A DNA stretch of 64,000 nucleotides from Jiangella sp. DSM 45060 (GCF_900105175.1 NZ_LT629771.1:7398622-7462621), one strand, 5' to 3'; counted from the stretch's first letter, positions 33,541 to 43,846 are shown. The notes: generated from the letters alone by a model not told the origin. Translations and numbers: made by a program.

Positions 33541-33745
33541 GCGCGGGCGGACCGGCGGCCCGCCGGCTTCGGGCGCGAGGCGGGGCTGCTTCGCGCGGGC
33601 GGACGGGCGGCCCGCCGGCTTTGGGCGTGAGGCGGGGCTGCTTCGCGCGGGCGGACGGGCGGCCCGCCGGCTTTGGGCGTGAGGCGGGGCTGCTTCGCGC
33701 GGGCGGACGGGCGGCCGCCGGCTTCGGGCGCGAAGCGGGGCAGCT
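33541..33745. repeat. Tandem array, about four 52-bp units
   Basis: Units 33541-33592, 33593-33644 and 33645-33696 are nearly identical, and a fourth partial, diverged unit runs to about 33745. Each contains GGCGGCCCGCCGGCTT. The period of 52 is not a multiple of three. The unit is related in style (CTTCGCGCGGG) to the 44-bp array 270 bases away. Confidence 0.85.
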
Positions 33746-33752
33746 GCGCACG

Positions 33753-33809
33753 GCGCGGCGAGGTTGTCGGTGCCCGCCCGTAGGGTGGGCCCCACCCGGG
33801 CCGGGAGGG
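33753..33809 (+). promoter_or_regulatory. PafBC-type promoter motif, copy 2 (ATG lost)
   Basis: This 57-bp segment is identical to 33311-33367, with TTGTCGGTG at 33764-33772 and TAGGGT at 33781-33786. After the shared GGGAGGG the sequence reads GGCCTACCTACC where copy 1 has TCATGCCTACC, so the start codon is lost. No gene follows before the end of the convergent Nudix gene. Confidence 0.6.
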
Positions 33810-33923
33810 GCCTACCTACCACGGCGCAACTCGCGCGGCCCGCATCCACCGCCCGTCCAGGCGCCCGGCCGGGACGCAACGCCCAGCCAGGACAATGCGC
33901 CCAGCCGGGCCACAGCGCTCTCC

Positions 33924-34832
33924 CTAAGTCCCGCCCGAACCAGGCGGAGCGTGCCGTTCCACCGCGACGACCTGGCCGTGGTCGTGGTGGACCACAGCGA
34001 ACGCGGCCGGCTCGAGGCCGCCATCGGCGTCGGCGCCGGCGGCCTCGAAGAGCAGCGGCAGCACCGGGCGGTGCGAGCACACGACGGCCGCGCCGTTGCG
34101 TAGCAGCGACGTGATGAGCTCCGCGGCCGGGTGCTGGCCGGCGGTCACCCGCAGACTCTCCTCCGACAGATGCGGCTCCAACTCGACGACCAGACCCAGC
34201 TTGCGGGCGAACGGGCGCACCGTCTCGGCGCACCGTACGGCGTCGCTGGACAGCACGCGCCGCGGGCTGAGCGTCGCGAGCGCCTCGCCGAGCGGCTCGA
34301 CATCGGCGAGGCCGTCCGGCGCCAGCGGCCGTTCGAGGTCCGGGCCGGACCACGATGACCGGGACACCGCCTTGGCGTGGCGCAGCAGCACCAGCGCGGT
34401 GGTGCGCAGCGGCCCGGCCAGCGCGGCCTCGACGAGGTCCGCGTCACGCTCGTGGGTCAGCCGCCGGACCGCCTCGTCGGCGGGCAGGAACACCACCTCG
34501 TCGACCTCGTGGTCGGGCAGCCGCGGCGCCGCGTGCGGGTCGGCCTCGGCCAGCCAGTAGTGCACCGTCTTCGGCCGGCCGGCGACGGGATAGTGCTGCT
34601 GCGGCAGCGGCCGGCCCAGCGTCACCCGGTGCCCCGTCTCCTCGAACACCTCGCGGACTGCGCACACCAGCAGCGACTCGCCCGGCTCCCGTTTCCCCTT
34701 GGGCAGCGACCAGTCGTCGTACCGGGGACGGTGGACGAGGCACAGCTCGACCCCGCCGTCGGGCCGCGCGCGCCAGAGCACGGCCCCGGCGGCGAGCACC
34801 GGGCCGCGCCTGGACGTCACGGTTCCATCCAT
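33924..34832 (-). CDS. Nudix hydrolase fused to histidine phosphatase (MutT1-like)
   Basis: Protein of 302 residues from ATG 34832; a GTG at 34820, overlapping the CHAD stop as GTGA, is an equally good start. Residues ~10-140 are a Nudix domain with the box GKREPGESLLVCAVREVFEETG (intact REVFEE). Residues ~150-300 are a histidine phosphatase with LLRHAKA (catalytic His) and a late CSHRPVLP segment. Mycobacterial MutT1 has this fusion and degrades 8-oxo-GTP and diadenosine polyphosphates. It is the third gene of ppk-CHAD-nudix. Confidence 0.9.
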   Translation of the reverse strand: MDGTVTSRRGPVLAAGAVLWRARPDGGVELCLVHRPRYDDWSLPKGKREPGESLLVCAVREVFEETGHRVTLGRPLPQQHYPVAGRPKTVHYWLAEADPHAAPRLPDHEVDEVVFLPADEAVRRLTHERDADLVEAALAGPLRTTALVLLRHAKAVSRSSWSGPDLERPLAPDGLADVEPLGEALATLSPRRVLSSDAVRCAETVRPFARKLGLVVELEPHLSEESLRVTAGQHPAAELITSLLRNGAAVVCSHRPVLPLLFEAAGADADGGLEPAAFAVVHHDHGQVVAVERHAPPGSGGT

Positions 34833-36361
34833 CGGCGCCACTTCGCCCGTCGCACGTGCCGCCAGGTGTCCGCGAACGCCGCGCGCGCGGCGTGCACGTG
34901 GGCCCGCTCGTTCGAGGCCAGCACGCCGAGCGCGAACGCGACGTCGGCGGAGGCGTGCTCGGAGTTGGCCAGCTCGCGGGCACGGGCGGCGGCCAGCGCG
35001 GCGTCTTGGTGCTCGCCCAGGACCTCGGTGACCTTCTCGAGCTGCTTGGCGAACGCCTTCGCGCCGGAACCGAGCACGGGCGCGACGGCCTCGGCGGCGT
35101 AGCGGGCGCGCTTCGCGGCCAGCCGGGCGACGTGCCAATCGTCGTCGGGAGAGGCGTCGGTGAGGTCGTCGGCCGCGCCCGCGAGCTTCGCCCACGCCTT
35201 CGCGACCAGCCCCGGCAGGACGTCGCGGGCGGGACGCTCGGCGTCGGCGCGGGTCAGTGGCTGGGCGACGGCGCGGACCAGGCTGTCGTGCAGGGCGAGG
35301 TAGCGGTGGTCGTCGAGCAGCTCGCCGACCCGGATGCGAGCGTCGGCCACCGAGCCGCCCAGCACCTCGGCCAGCAGCTGCTTCACCTCGGTGGCGGGAA
35401 GGTCCGGCGGGAGGTCGCCGCAGTGGCGCTCCAGCCGCTCGCGCAGCACGTCACCCTCGCGCAGCTCACCCAGCGAGCGGGCGAACCACGCCAGCTCGGC
35501 GCGCAGCTCCTCGGCCCACGGCCGGTCCAGGAGCGGCCGGAACGTGCGCAGCCCGCTGCGCAACCGGCGCGCGGCCACCCGCAGCTGGTGGACGGCCTCG
35601 GGATCGGCCGGCTCGCGGCGGAACGCGACGTCGGCCGCGCGCAGCGCCCGCACGTGCAGCGCGAGGTACGCGACGAGCGCGTCGTGGGCCGGGTCCTTGG
35701 GCCGCGGCACCGGCAGCTCCGGCACCTCCGGCGGCGCCGCAGCGTTGGGACCGAGCGCCCGGACCACCTTGGCGACGAACTCGCCGCCGACCGCGCCGGC
35801 CTCCGTCAGCGCCGCCGCGACGGTCGCGATGAGCGGGCCGCCGCGGCGCTCTTCCAGCTCCAGCTCGCGGAACCGGGCGGCGACGGCGCCGTCGGCCCCG
35901 ACCACGTGGACGGTGTCGTCGACCAGCTCGCCGGCGTCGCCGTCGCCGTCGGCGGCGCGGATCAACTGCCGCGCCCGCGTCGTGCGCAGCGTCGAGACCA
36001 GCCGCAGCGGCTCCGTCCGCGTGATCACCCGGACCAGCGCGGTCAGCGCTAGCGGCGGGACGTCACCGGCGTCGAGCGGCAGCCGCACCTCGTCGCGGGC
36101 GCCGACGCCACCGGCCGGCAGCTTCAGGTGCCAGCCTTCGTCGTCGCCGCCGCGACGGCGCAAGGTGATGCCCTCGCGGGCCAGCCGGAGGTCGTCGGTG
36201 TCGTAGTAGGCCGATTCCAGCTCGACGACGCCGAGGTCGTCGACGCCGCCCACGCCGGGCAGGGTGGAGAGGTCGGGGATGCGGAACAGTCCGTGCACGC
36301 GGAACTTCTGCTCGACCTCACGCGCGGTGTGCGGCCGGGCGGTCTGCTCCGCACGGTTCAC
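34817..36361 (-). CDS. CYTH and CHAD domain-containing protein
   Basis: Protein of 514 residues from GTG 36361. The N-terminal CYTH tunnel domain (to ~210) has the ExExK motif in REVEQKFRV and acts on triphosphates. The CHAD domain (~225-500) has conserved His/Arg helices ([39 protein letters not shown]) that bind polyphosphate. The GTGA overlap with ppk (36358-36361) shows translational coupling and supports a role with polyphosphate made by Ppk. Confidence 0.93.
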   Translation of the reverse strand: MNRAEQTARPHTAREVEQKFRVHGLFRIPDLSTLPGVGGVDDLGVVELESAYYDTDDLRLAREGITLRRRGGDDEGWHLKLPAGGVGARDEVRLPLDAGDVPPLALTALVRVITRTEPLRLVSTLRTTRARQLIRAADGDGDAGELVDDTVHVVGADGAVAARFRELELEERRGGPLIATVAAALTEAGAVGGEFVAKVVRALGPNAAAPPEVPELPVPRPKDPAHDALVAYLALHVRALRAADVAFRREPADPEAVHQLRVAARRLRSGLRTFRPLLDRPWAEELRAELAWFARSLGELREGDVLRERLERHCGDLPPDLPATEVKQLLAEVLGGSVADARIRVGELLDDHRYLALHDSLVRAVAQPLTRADAERPARDVLPGLVAKAWAKLAGAADDLTDASPDDDWHVARLAAKRARYAAEAVAPVLGSGAKAFAKQLEKVTEVLGEHQDAALAAARARELANSEHASADVAFALGVLASNERAHVHAARAAFADTWRHVRRAKWRRWMEP

Positions 36362-38433
36362 GTGGTGGACCTCCGGCGCTGTTTGCGTTCGATGAGCACC
36401 TGTTGCATGTCGGACAGCGGTTGGCCGTCGGGGTCGGTGTGCACGCGGTCCCACGTCCCGTCGGGGCGCAGGTGCCAGGACGCCGTCCCGGGATCGAAGG
36501 CGAGGTCGAACAGGCCCTCGACCTCGTGACGGTGCTCCGTCCGGCTCAGCCGCACCAGCGCCTCGACGCGGCGGTCGAGGTTGCGGTGCATGAGGTCGCC
36601 CGAGCCGATCCAGTGCTCGGCGTCGCCGCCGTTCTCGAACGAGTAGACGCGCGAGTGCTCGAGGAACCGGCCGAGGATGCTGCGCACCCGCACGTTCTCG
36701 GACAGCCCGGGCACGCCGGCCCGGATGCTGCAGATGCCGCGCACCCAGATGTCGATGGGCACGCCCGCCTCGGACGCCTCGTACAGCGCGTCGATGATCG
36801 CCTCGTCGACGATGCTGTTCATCTTGAACCGGATGCGGGCCGGGAGTCCGGCGCGGTGGTGCTCGATCTCGCGCTGGATGCGGTCGACGATGCCGCCGCG
36901 CAGCGCGTGCGGCGCCACCAGCAGCCGCTTGTAGTCGGACTCCAGCGAATAGCCGGACAGCGTGTTGAACAGGTGGTTGAGGTCTTCGGCGACGTCGGCG
37001 TCGGCGGTGAGCAGGCCCATGTCCTCGTAGATGCGGGCCGTGCGCGGATGGTAGTTGCCGGTGCCGATGTGGCTGTAGCGCTGGATGCCGCCGGCTTCGT
37101 CGCGCACCACCAGGCACAGCTTGCAGTGCGTCTTCAGCCCGACCAGGCCGTACACGACGTGGACGCCGGCCTGCTCGAGCTTGCGCGCCCAGGTGATGTT
37201 GGCCTGCTCGTCGAAGCGCGCCTTGATCTCGACCACGGCGAGCACCTGCTTGCCCGCCTCGGCGGCGTCGATCAGCGCGTCGACGATGGGGGAGTCGCCG
37301 CTGGTGCGGTAGAGCGTCTGCTTGATCGCCAGCACCCGGGGGTCGGCGGCGGCCTGCTCGACGAAGCGCTGCACGCTGGTGGAGAACGAGTCGTACGGGT
37401 GGTGCACCAGCACGTCGGCCTTCGAGATGGCCGCGAACATGTCCGCCGGCGACGCCGACTCGACGTCGCGGAGATCGCGGTGGGTGGCCGGCAGGAACGG
37501 CCGGTAGCGCAACTCGGCGCGGTCGAGGTCGGCGATGGCGTTGAGGCCGGTGAGGTCGAGCGGGCCGGGCAGCATGAACGTCTCGCCGTCGCTGACGCCG
37601 AGCTCGCGTTGCAACAGGTCGAGGACGTGCGGGTCGACGGTCTCCTCGACCTCGAGCCGGACCGCCGGGCCGAACCGCCGCCGCATGAGCTCGCGCTCCA
37701 TGGCGGTCAGCAGGTTCTCGGCGTCGTCCTCCTCGACCTCGACGTCCTCGTTGCGGGTGACCCGGAACATGTGGTGCTGCAGCACCTCCATGCCCGGGAA
37801 CAGTTGCGCGAGGTGCGCGGCGATGACGTCCTCGAGCGGCACGAACCGCTGCTCGGCCACCGGCAGGAAGCGCGGGAAGTTCGGCGGCACCTTGACCCGG
37901 GCGAAGTGTTCGGTCGAGTTGCGCGGGTTGCGCACGACGACGGCGAGGTTCAGCGACAGCCCGGAGATGTACGGGAACGGATGGGCGGGGTCGACGGCCA
38001 GCGGGGTCAGCACGGGGAAGATCCGCTCGCTGAACAGCCGCCGCAGCCTGACGTGCTCGGCGTCGTCGAGGTCGTCCCACCGGGCGATGTCGATGCCCTC
38101 CTTGACCAGCGCCGGCAGCACGTCGCTGCGGAAGCACTTGGTCTGCCGGGCCATCAGCTCGCGGGTGCGTTCGAGCGTGCGCTCGTGCACCTCGCGCGGC
38201 ATCATGCCGCTGACCGACGGGAACGCGACGCCGGCCGCCATGCGCCGCTTCAGCCCGGCCACGCGGATCATGTAGAACTCGTCGAGATTGCTGGAGAAGA
38301 TGGCCAGGAACCGGGCGCGTTCCAGCAGCGGGACGTCGGGGTCCTCGGCCAGTTCGAGCACGCGGTGGTTGAAGGCGAGCCACGACAACTCGCGGTCGAG
38401 ATAGCGCTCTTCCGGCTTGGTCGGTTCCGCCAT
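36358..38433 (-). CDS. ppk: Polyphosphate kinase 1
   Basis: Protein of 691 residues from ATG 38433; the ATG 30 bases upstream is less likely because homologues begin near [12 protein letters not shown]. It has the N, H, C1 and C2 regions of Ppk1. [18 protein letters not shown] contains the autophosphorylated His, and [15 protein letters not shown] and RFDEQANI are ATP-site segments. It makes polyphosphate from ATP. It is the first gene of the ppk-CHAD-nudix operon. Confidence 0.96.
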   Translation of the reverse strand: MAEPTKPEERYLDRELSWLAFNHRVLELAEDPDVPLLERARFLAIFSSNLDEFYMIRVAGLKRRMAAGVAFPSVSGMMPREVHERTLERTRELMARQTKCFRSDVLPALVKEGIDIARWDDLDDAEHVRLRRLFSERIFPVLTPLAVDPAHPFPYISGLSLNLAVVVRNPRNSTEHFARVKVPPNFPRFLPVAEQRFVPLEDVIAAHLAQLFPGMEVLQHHMFRVTRNEDVEVEEDDAENLLTAMERELMRRRFGPAVRLEVEETVDPHVLDLLQRELGVSDGETFMLPGPLDLTGLNAIADLDRAELRYRPFLPATHRDLRDVESASPADMFAAISKADVLVHHPYDSFSTSVQRFVEQAAADPRVLAIKQTLYRTSGDSPIVDALIDAAEAGKQVLAVVEIKARFDEQANITWARKLEQAGVHVVYGLVGLKTHCKLCLVVRDEAGGIQRYSHIGTGNYHPRTARIYEDMGLLTADADVAEDLNHLFNTLSGYSLESDYKRLLVAPHALRGGIVDRIQREIEHHRAGLPARIRFKMNSIVDEAIIDALYEASEAGVPIDIWVRGICSIRAGVPGLSENVRVRSILGRFLEHSRVYSFENGGDAEHWIGSGDLMHRNLDRRVEALVRLSRTEHRHEVEGLFDLAFDPGTASWHLRPDGTWDRVHTDPDGQPLSDMQQVLIERKQRRRSTT

Positions 38434-38479
38434 GTCCCCATGCTGACACGGGCGAGTGAACACTGGGTAGCGGCGATGA

Positions 38480-39124
38480 TCAGGACTTCAGATAGGCGAG
38501 GACGGCCAGCACGCGGCGGTGCCCGGTGTCGCCGTGCGCCAGGCCGAGTTTGGCGAAGATGTTGCGGATGTGTTTGCTCACCGCGGTCTCGGTGACCACC
38601 AGCCGCGCCGCGATGTCGGGGTTGGCCAGGCCCTCGGCCATCAGCGCCAGCACCTCGCGCTCGCGCGGGGTGAGGCTGCGGATGGGGTCGTCGGCGCGGC
38701 GGCGGACCATGAGTTGCGAGACCACCTCGGGGTCCATGACGGTGCCGCCGCGGGCCACCCGGTGCAGCGCGTCGAGGAACTGCTCGACCTTGCCGACCCG
38801 CTCCTTGAGCAGGTAGCCGACGCCGTCGGCGCCGTTGGCCAGCAACTCGGTGGCATAGCTGTCCTCGACGTAGGCGGACAGCACGAGGACGGGCAGCCCG
38901 GGCCGCTCGCGCCGGGCCGCTGCGGCCGCCTCGATGCCCTCGGCCTTGAAGTCGGGCGGCAGCCGCACGTCGACGACGGCGGCATCGGGCCGCTCGGCGC
39001 GCACCGCCGCGAGGAAGTCGACGGGGTTGTCGACGGCGGCGGCCACCTCGATGCCCTCGCCGGCCAGCAGCAGCACCAGACCCTCGCGCAGCAGGGTGTC
39101 GTCCTCGGCGATCACGACGCGCAC
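38480..39124 (-). CDS. Response regulator, NarL/LuxR type
   Basis: Protein of 214 residues from GTG 39124; a GTG at 39115 is also possible. The receiver domain has VVIAEDD, the phosphorylated Asp in [10 protein letters not shown], and LVLSAY. The C-terminal LuxR helix-turn-helix reads [22 protein letters not shown]. Its start overlaps the end of the kinase gene by 13 bases. It is the partner of that kinase. Confidence 0.94.
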   Translation of the reverse strand: MRVVIAEDDTLLREGLVLLLAGEGIEVAAAVDNPVDFLAAVRAERPDAAVVDVRLPPDFKAEGIEAAAAARRERPGLPVLVLSAYVEDSYATELLANGADGVGYLLKERVGKVEQFLDALHRVARGGTVMDPEVVSQLMVRRRADDPIRSLTPREREVLALMAEGLANPDIAARLVVTETAVSKHIRNIFAKLGLAHGDTGHRRVLAVLAYLKS

Positions 39125-40422
39125 GGGATCACCGCCTCGACCACCGTGGGGCCGCCGAGCGGGCTGGTCACCGAGGTGTGCCCGTCGAACGCGGCGACCC
39201 GGCGGCGGATGCCGGCCAGCCCGCTGCCGCCGGACTCGTCGGCGCCGCCGTGGCCGTCGTCGCGAACCTGGATCACCAGCGTCTCCTCGTCGCCCCGGAC
39301 GGCCGGGGGCCGCAGTGTCAGCGTCACGTCGACGTGGTCGGCGCCGCTGTGCTTCGAGGCGTTCGTCAGCGCCTCGGCGACGACGAAGTACGCGGCCGCC
39401 TCGAGCGCGGCGGGCAGCCGGCGCAACCGGTCGACGCGCAGCGTGCACGGTATGGCGCAGCGGGCCGCCAGCGCCGCCAGCGCGCCGTCGAGGCCGCGCT
39501 CGGCCAGCACGGGCGGGTAGATGGTGCGGACGACATCGCGCAGCTCGGTGAGCGCGTCGCCGGCCTGGTTCTGCGCCTGGAGCAGCAACGGCAGGGCGGA
39601 CGTGGGGTCGCGGCGCAGCGCCCGTTCGGCGATGCCGAGGTGCATGATGACGCCCATCAGACGGTTCTGGGTGCCGTCGTGGAGGTCGCGCTCGATGCGC
39701 CGCAGCTCGGCGCCGTGCGCCTCGAGCGCGGCCGCGCGGGTGGCCGTCAGCTCCGTGACGCGTTCGGACAGCCGCGCGTCCTTCGTCGGCCGTAGCAGCT
39801 GGCCGGCCACCCCTGCCTGCCACCTGGCCAGCAGCGGCACCAGCGTCAGCGTCAGCACCAGCCAGCCGAAGCCGAGCGGCAGCATGCCCAGCGCACCGGC
39901 CCAGGACGTCACCGGGTACGGCGACTGGACGGGGTCGTCCGCCGGCATCGCCGACCAGTAGATGGGCACCACGGCGGCGTTGACGACGCTCAACGGCAGC
40001 AGCACCGCCACGACGCCGACGACCAGCCCGGTGAGGCCGTGGAACAGCACCCAGGCGACGTCGCGCCAGGTGGCGGGGTCGGCGAGCAGCGTGCGGGTGG
40101 CGACCTTCGGCGCGGCGGCGCCGGGCCCGGGCGCGTCCGGGGTGGCCTCGTCGGTCGTGCGCGGAGGGTCGGGGGACGTGTAGGGCCGCGGGACCGGGCG
40201 GCCGGTGTAGGTCGCGACGCGGTGGCGCTCGTCGCCGGCCCAGCGGCGCACCGCCCGCACCGTGGACGGGATGGCCAGCCAGCCCACGCCGACGAGTGTG
40301 AACGCGGCCACCAGCAGCACGCGGATGAGCAGGACGAGCGCCACCGCCGAGCTGACGAGACCGCGCAGCAGGAACGGCAGCGCCCGCCGCGTCGCCCGGT
40401 ACGCCGCTCGCACTCTGTCCAT
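39112..40422 (-). CDS. Sensor histidine kinase (HisKA_3 family)
   Basis: Protein of 436 residues. It has two pairs of N-terminal transmembrane segments (from ~20-60 and ~125-210, Pro-rich loop between). The dimerisation box is RRIERDLHDGTQNRLM, where the His is phosphorylated. A HATPase domain follows (ALTNASKHSGA; VRDDGHGG; GLAGIRRRVAAFDG). It is divergent from the ABC exporter at 40555, an arrangement seen in LiaRS/VraSR-like envelope-stress modules. Confidence 0.94.
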   Translation of the reverse strand: MDRVRAAYRATRRALPFLLRGLVSSAVALVLLIRVLLVAAFTLVGVGWLAIPSTVRAVRRWAGDERHRVATYTGRPVPRPYTSPDPPRTTDEATPDAPGPGAAAPKVATRTLLADPATWRDVAWVLFHGLTGLVVGVVAVLLPLSVVNAAVVPIYWSAMPADDPVQSPYPVTSWAGALGMLPLGFGWLVLTLTLVPLLARWQAGVAGQLLRPTKDARLSERVTELTATRAAALEAHGAELRRIERDLHDGTQNRLMGVIMHLGIAERALRRDPTSALPLLLQAQNQAGDALTELRDVVRTIYPPVLAERGLDGALAALAARCAIPCTLRVDRLRRLPAALEAAAYFVVAEALTNASKHSGADHVDVTLTLRPPAVRGDEETLVIQVRDDGHGGADESGGSGLAGIRRRVAAFDGHTSVTSPLGGPTVVEAVIPCAS

Positions 40423-40554
40423 GTGTTCAGCATGCCCGAGCGAGCGCCGCCAGACGGTATACCCAGCACCACCATTGATCGGGGCGCCAGCGGGATCGTT
40501 CCCGCCGCCCTCGATCCATAACGTCGTGACCAGGCCCTACAAGGAGGACGCGAC

Positions 40555-41295
40555 GTGCACACCATGACGGCACCGGCGGTCCGGCTCGACGCCGTGACCA
40601 AGATCTACGGCAGCGGCGAACAGCGGGTCACGGCGCTGCGCGAGGTCGGCGTCGACCTCGCCATCGGCACCTTCACCGCGGTCATGGGCCCGTCCGGGTC
40701 CGGCAAGAGCACGTTCCTGCACTGCGCGGCCGGGCTCGACCGGCCGACGTCGGGCTCGGTCCGGCTGGGCGACACCGAGCTGTCGACACTGTCCGACAAC
40801 GAGCTGACGGTGGTCCGCCGCGACCGCATCGGCTTCGTGTTCCAGGCTTACAACCTGCTGTCGTCGCTGACGGTCGAAGACAACGTGTCGCTGCCGCTGC
40901 GGCTGGCCGGACGCGAGATCGACGCCGGCTGGATCGCCCGCGTGGCCGGGTCGGTCGGCCTCGGCGACCACCTCCAGCGCCGCCCGGCCCAGCTCTCCGG
41001 CGGCCAGCAGCAGCGGGTCGCCATCGCGCGGGCGCTGGTCACCCAGCCCGACGCGGTCTTCGCCGACGAACCCACCGGCGCGCTCGACACCCGCACCGGG
41101 CGGCAGGTGCTCGAGCTGCTGCGCCGCATCGTCGACGACAGCGGCCAGACGGTCGTCATGGTCACGCACGACCCTGTCGCGGCGTCGTTCGCCGACCGCG
41201 TGCTGTTCCTGGCCGACGGCCGGGTCACCGGGGTCATGGACGCGCCGACGGCCGAGCTGGTGGCCGAGCGCATGACGAAGCTCGGGGCGTGGTGA
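40555..41295 (+). CDS. ABC transporter ATP-binding protein (MacB/LolD type)
   Basis: Protein of 246 residues. GTG 40555 is chosen because AAGGAGG (40541-40547) is 7 bases away; the ATG at 40564 is too far. Walker A GPSGSGKST, signature [15 protein letters not shown] and Walker B AVFADEPTGALD are intact. It pairs with the FtsX-like permease that follows with a 4-base overlap. It probably exports or responds to antimicrobial compounds under the adjacent two-component system. Confidence 0.95.
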   Translation: MHTMTAPAVRLDAVTKIYGSGEQRVTALREVGVDLAIGTFTAVMGPSGSGKSTFLHCAAGLDRPTSGSVRLGDTELSTLSDNELTVVRRDRIGFVFQAYNLLSSLTVEDNVSLPLRLAGREIDAGWIARVAGSVGLGDHLQRRPAQLSGGQQQRVAIARALVTQPDAVFADEPTGALDTRTGRQVLELLRRIVDDSGQTVVMVTHDPVAASFADRVLFLADGRVTGVMDAPTAELVAERMTKLGAW

Positions 41296-43817
41296 CCATG
41301 CGCGACATCGCCCGCAAGACCATCAAGGGACGCAAGGCCGGGTTCATCGGCGCGTTCCTCGCCGTCCTCCTCGCGTCGGTGCTGGTCACGTCGCTCGGTG
41401 TGCTGGTCGAGTCCGGCATCCGCGGCGGTCTGCCGCCGCAGCGCTACGCCGGCGCCGACGTCGTGGTCAGCGGCGTGCAGGCGCTCCCGGTGGCCGAAGA
41501 CACCGACATCGCACTGCCCGAGCGGGTGCGACTGCCGGCCGACGTGGTCGACGCCGTGGCCGACGTGCCGGGGGTGGCCGAGGCGGCCGGCGACGTCAAT
41601 GTCCCGGTCGGCGTGGTGGCCGACGGCGCCGTGGCAGAGCTGTCCCGCCCGGTCGTCGGGCACGGCTGGTCGGCGGCCGCGCTCGCACCGTTCACGGTCG
41701 ACGGCGGCGACGGTCCGCGCCGCGACGACGAGGTGGCGCTCGACGCCGACCTCGCGTCGTCCCTGGGCGTCGCGGCCGGCGACCACGTCGAGCTGGCGGT
41801 CGGCGGGGTCGCGTCCGGCTACACGGTGAGCGGCCTGGTGTCGCGGCCGGGCGACGCGCGGGAGTCGGCGGTGTTCCTCACCGACGAGCGGGCCGGCGAA
41901 CTGGCCGGGTCGGGTGGGCGGTGGGACGCCGTCGTGGTGGTCGCCGACGGCGGGGTGTCCGCCGGCGAGCTGGCCGGCCGCATCGCCGACGCCGTGCCCG
42001 ACGTGCGCACTCACACCGGCGACGCCCGCGGTCACGTCGAGTTCCTCGACATCGGCCAGGCCCGCGGCGAACTGACGGTCATGGCGATGTCGCTGGCCGG
42101 CACCACGGTGCTCATCGCGATGTTCGTGGTGGCGGGCACGCTGGCGCTGTCGATCCAGCAGCGACGGCGCGAGTTCGCGCTGCTGCGTGCGGTCGGCGCG
42201 ACGCGCGGGCAGGTCCGGCGGCTGGTCGGCGCCGAGGTCATGCTGCTGGCGGTCACGGCCGCGGTGCTCGGCGCCCTGCCCGGGTACCTGGTGGCGGCCG
42301 GGCTCGGGCGGGCGTTCGCCGGCACCGGTCTGCTGCCGGCCGACTTCCAGCTCGCGATGAGCCCACTGCCGGGGTTCGCGGCCATCGTGCTGTGCCTGGT
42401 CACGGCGCGGCTGGCGGGGTGGGTGGCGGCCAGGCGACCGGCGCGGTTGAACCCCGTCGAGGCGCTGGGCGAGAGCGCTGTCGAGGAGCGGCGCCTCGGT
42501 GCGGGCCGGGTGGGTGCGGGGGCGCTGCTGGTCGTGCTCGGGCTGGCCGTGTCCGGCGTGCCCATGCTGGTGCCCGGCATGGTCGGCGTGGCCGCGGCGG
42601 CGGGTGGGGCGCTGCTGCTGGCCATCGGCGTGGCGCTGCTCGGGCCGCGGGTGCTGGGGGCGGCGGCCGGGCTGCTGGCCGCTCCGATCCGGCGGCTGTC
42701 GCCGGTGCACGGGTACCTGGCCACGGCGAACATGCGGGCCAACTCGCGCCGGCTGGCGGCGGCTGTCACGCCCATCGTGCTCGCGGTCGCGGTCGTGTCC
42801 GTCCAGCTGTTCAGCCAGAGCACGCTGGCGGCCGCGGCCGGACGGCAGACCGTCGACGGCGTCGTGGCCGACCACGTGATCACCGGGCGCGACGGCGGGG
42901 TGGGCGGGGCGGTCACCGACGAGCTGCGCCGCGAGCTGGGCGACGACGCCACCGTGACGCCGGTCGTGCACAGCCAGGTCATCGTCCGCTACACCGAGCT
43001 GGGCGACCCGGCCCAGGAGTCGTTCGCCGCGCAGGGGCTCGACCCCGCCGGACTCCACCGCACCCTCGACCTCGAGGTCCGCGACGGCGACCTCGGCGAC
43101 CTCCGCGACGGCACGGTGGCGTTGAGCCGCAACGCCTCGGCCACGTTCGGCGCGTCCATCGGCGACACCGTCGAGATCGTGCTCGGCGACGGCACCGCCA
43201 TCGAGCCCACGGTGGTCGCGGTCTACGGCCGTGGCCTCGGCTTCGGCGACGTCACCCTGCCGCATGACGAGCTGGCCGCGCACACGACGACCGGCCTCGA
43301 CACCTGGGTACTCGTCGGCGGCGGCGACCCCGGCACCGTCGCGCAGGTAGCGGCCGAGCACCCCGGCCTGGCCGCCGGCACCGGGTCCGACCTGTCCGCC
43401 GCCGGTTCGTCCGAGCGGTCCGCCGAGTCGTCGTCCAGCCTGGTGGCCATCCTCGCGCTGCTCGCGTACCTGGCGGTGTCGGTGGTGAACACGCTGGTCA
43501 TGGCCACGGCCGAGCGCACGCGCGAGTTCGCCCTGCTCCGCCTGGCCGGCGCCGCCCGGCGACACGTGCTGGCCATGATGCGGGTCGAGGCCGCGGTCAT
43601 CGTCGCGGTGTCGGTGGTGGTCGGGCTGCTGGTGGCGCTGCCCCCGCTGGTCGGCGTCAGCATTGGGCTCACGGAGTCGCCGCTGCCGTCGATCTCACCG
43701 GCCGGCTTCGGTGGCATCGTCCTCGCGACCGCCCTGCTCGGCTTCCTCGCCATCGGCGTTCCTGCCCGCGCGGCGCTGCGCCTCCGCCCGGTCGACGCCA
43801 TCGGCCTGCGGGAGTGA
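41292..43817 (+). CDS. FtsX-like ABC transporter permease, 10-helix type
   Basis: Protein of about 841 residues. GTG 41292 overlaps the ATPase stop as GTGA; GTG 41289 or ATG 41298 are alternatives. There are two FtsX cores (REFALLRAVGATRGQVRRLV near 285-310 and REFALLRLAGAARRHVLAMM near 740-760), each following a large outside domain. This is the layout of BceB/MacB-like exporters. It ends at a hairpin (43824-43846). Confidence 0.93.
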   Translation: MTMRDIARKTIKGRKAGFIGAFLAVLLASVLVTSLGVLVESGIRGGLPPQRYAGADVVVSGVQALPVAEDTDIALPERVRLPADVVDAVADVPGVAEAAGDVNVPVGVVADGAVAELSRPVVGHGWSAAALAPFTVDGGDGPRRDDEVALDADLASSLGVAAGDHVELAVGGVASGYTVSGLVSRPGDARESAVFLTDERAGELAGSGGRWDAVVVVADGGVSAGELAGRIADAVPDVRTHTGDARGHVEFLDIGQARGELTVMAMSLAGTTVLIAMFVVAGTLALSIQQRRREFALLRAVGATRGQVRRLVGAEVMLLAVTAAVLGALPGYLVAAGLGRAFAGTGLLPADFQLAMSPLPGFAAIVLCLVTARLAGWVAARRPARLNPVEALGESAVEERRLGAGRVGAGALLVVLGLAVSGVPMLVPGMVGVAAAAGGALLLAIGVALLGPRVLGAAAGLLAAPIRRLSPVHGYLATANMRANSRRLAAAVTPIVLAVAVVSVQLFSQSTLAAAAGRQTVDGVVADHVITGRDGGVGGAVTDELRRELGDDATVTPVVHSQVIVRYTELGDPAQESFAAQGLDPAGLHRTLDLEVRDGDLGDLRDGTVALSRNASATFGASIGDTVEIVLGDGTAIEPTVVAVYGRGLGFGDVTLPHDELAAHTTTGLDTWVLVGGGDPGTVAQVAAEHPGLAAGTGSDLSAAGSSERSAESSSSLVAILALLAYLAVSVVNTLVMATAERTREFALLRLAGAARRHVLAMMRVEAAVIVAVSVVVGLLVALPPLVGVSIGLTESPLPSISPAGFGGIVLATALLGFLAIGVPARAALRLRPVDAIGLRE

Positions 43818-43823
43818 CGGTCG

Positions 43824-43846
43824 CCGGCCGGGGGCCCGCCGGCCGG
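43824..43846 (+). terminator. Hairpin after the ABC permease
   Basis: CCGGCCGG (43824-43831) and CCGGCCGG (43839-43846) pair around GGGCCCG. It begins 6 bases after the permease stop. There is no U-tract, so this is a candidate only. Confidence 0.4.

Noticed and set aside
33370-33630. 86-residue frame directly after promoter copy 1
   Set aside because: It has a ribosome site and ATG but is mostly encoded by the 52-bp array and its composition, and no family is recognisable. Kept as a note to the promoter rather than a gene.
34817-38449. 1210-residue frame covering ppk and the CHAD protein
   Set aside because: Its N-terminal two thirds is an antisense-like shadow in another frame of ppk. The CYTH-CHAD protein begins at the GTGA overlap at 36361.
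40848-43565. 905-residue minus-strand frame opposite the ABC exporter
   Set aside because: Composition is His/Arg/Gln-rich and typical of antisense shadows. The plus-strand ATPase and permease are unmistakable.
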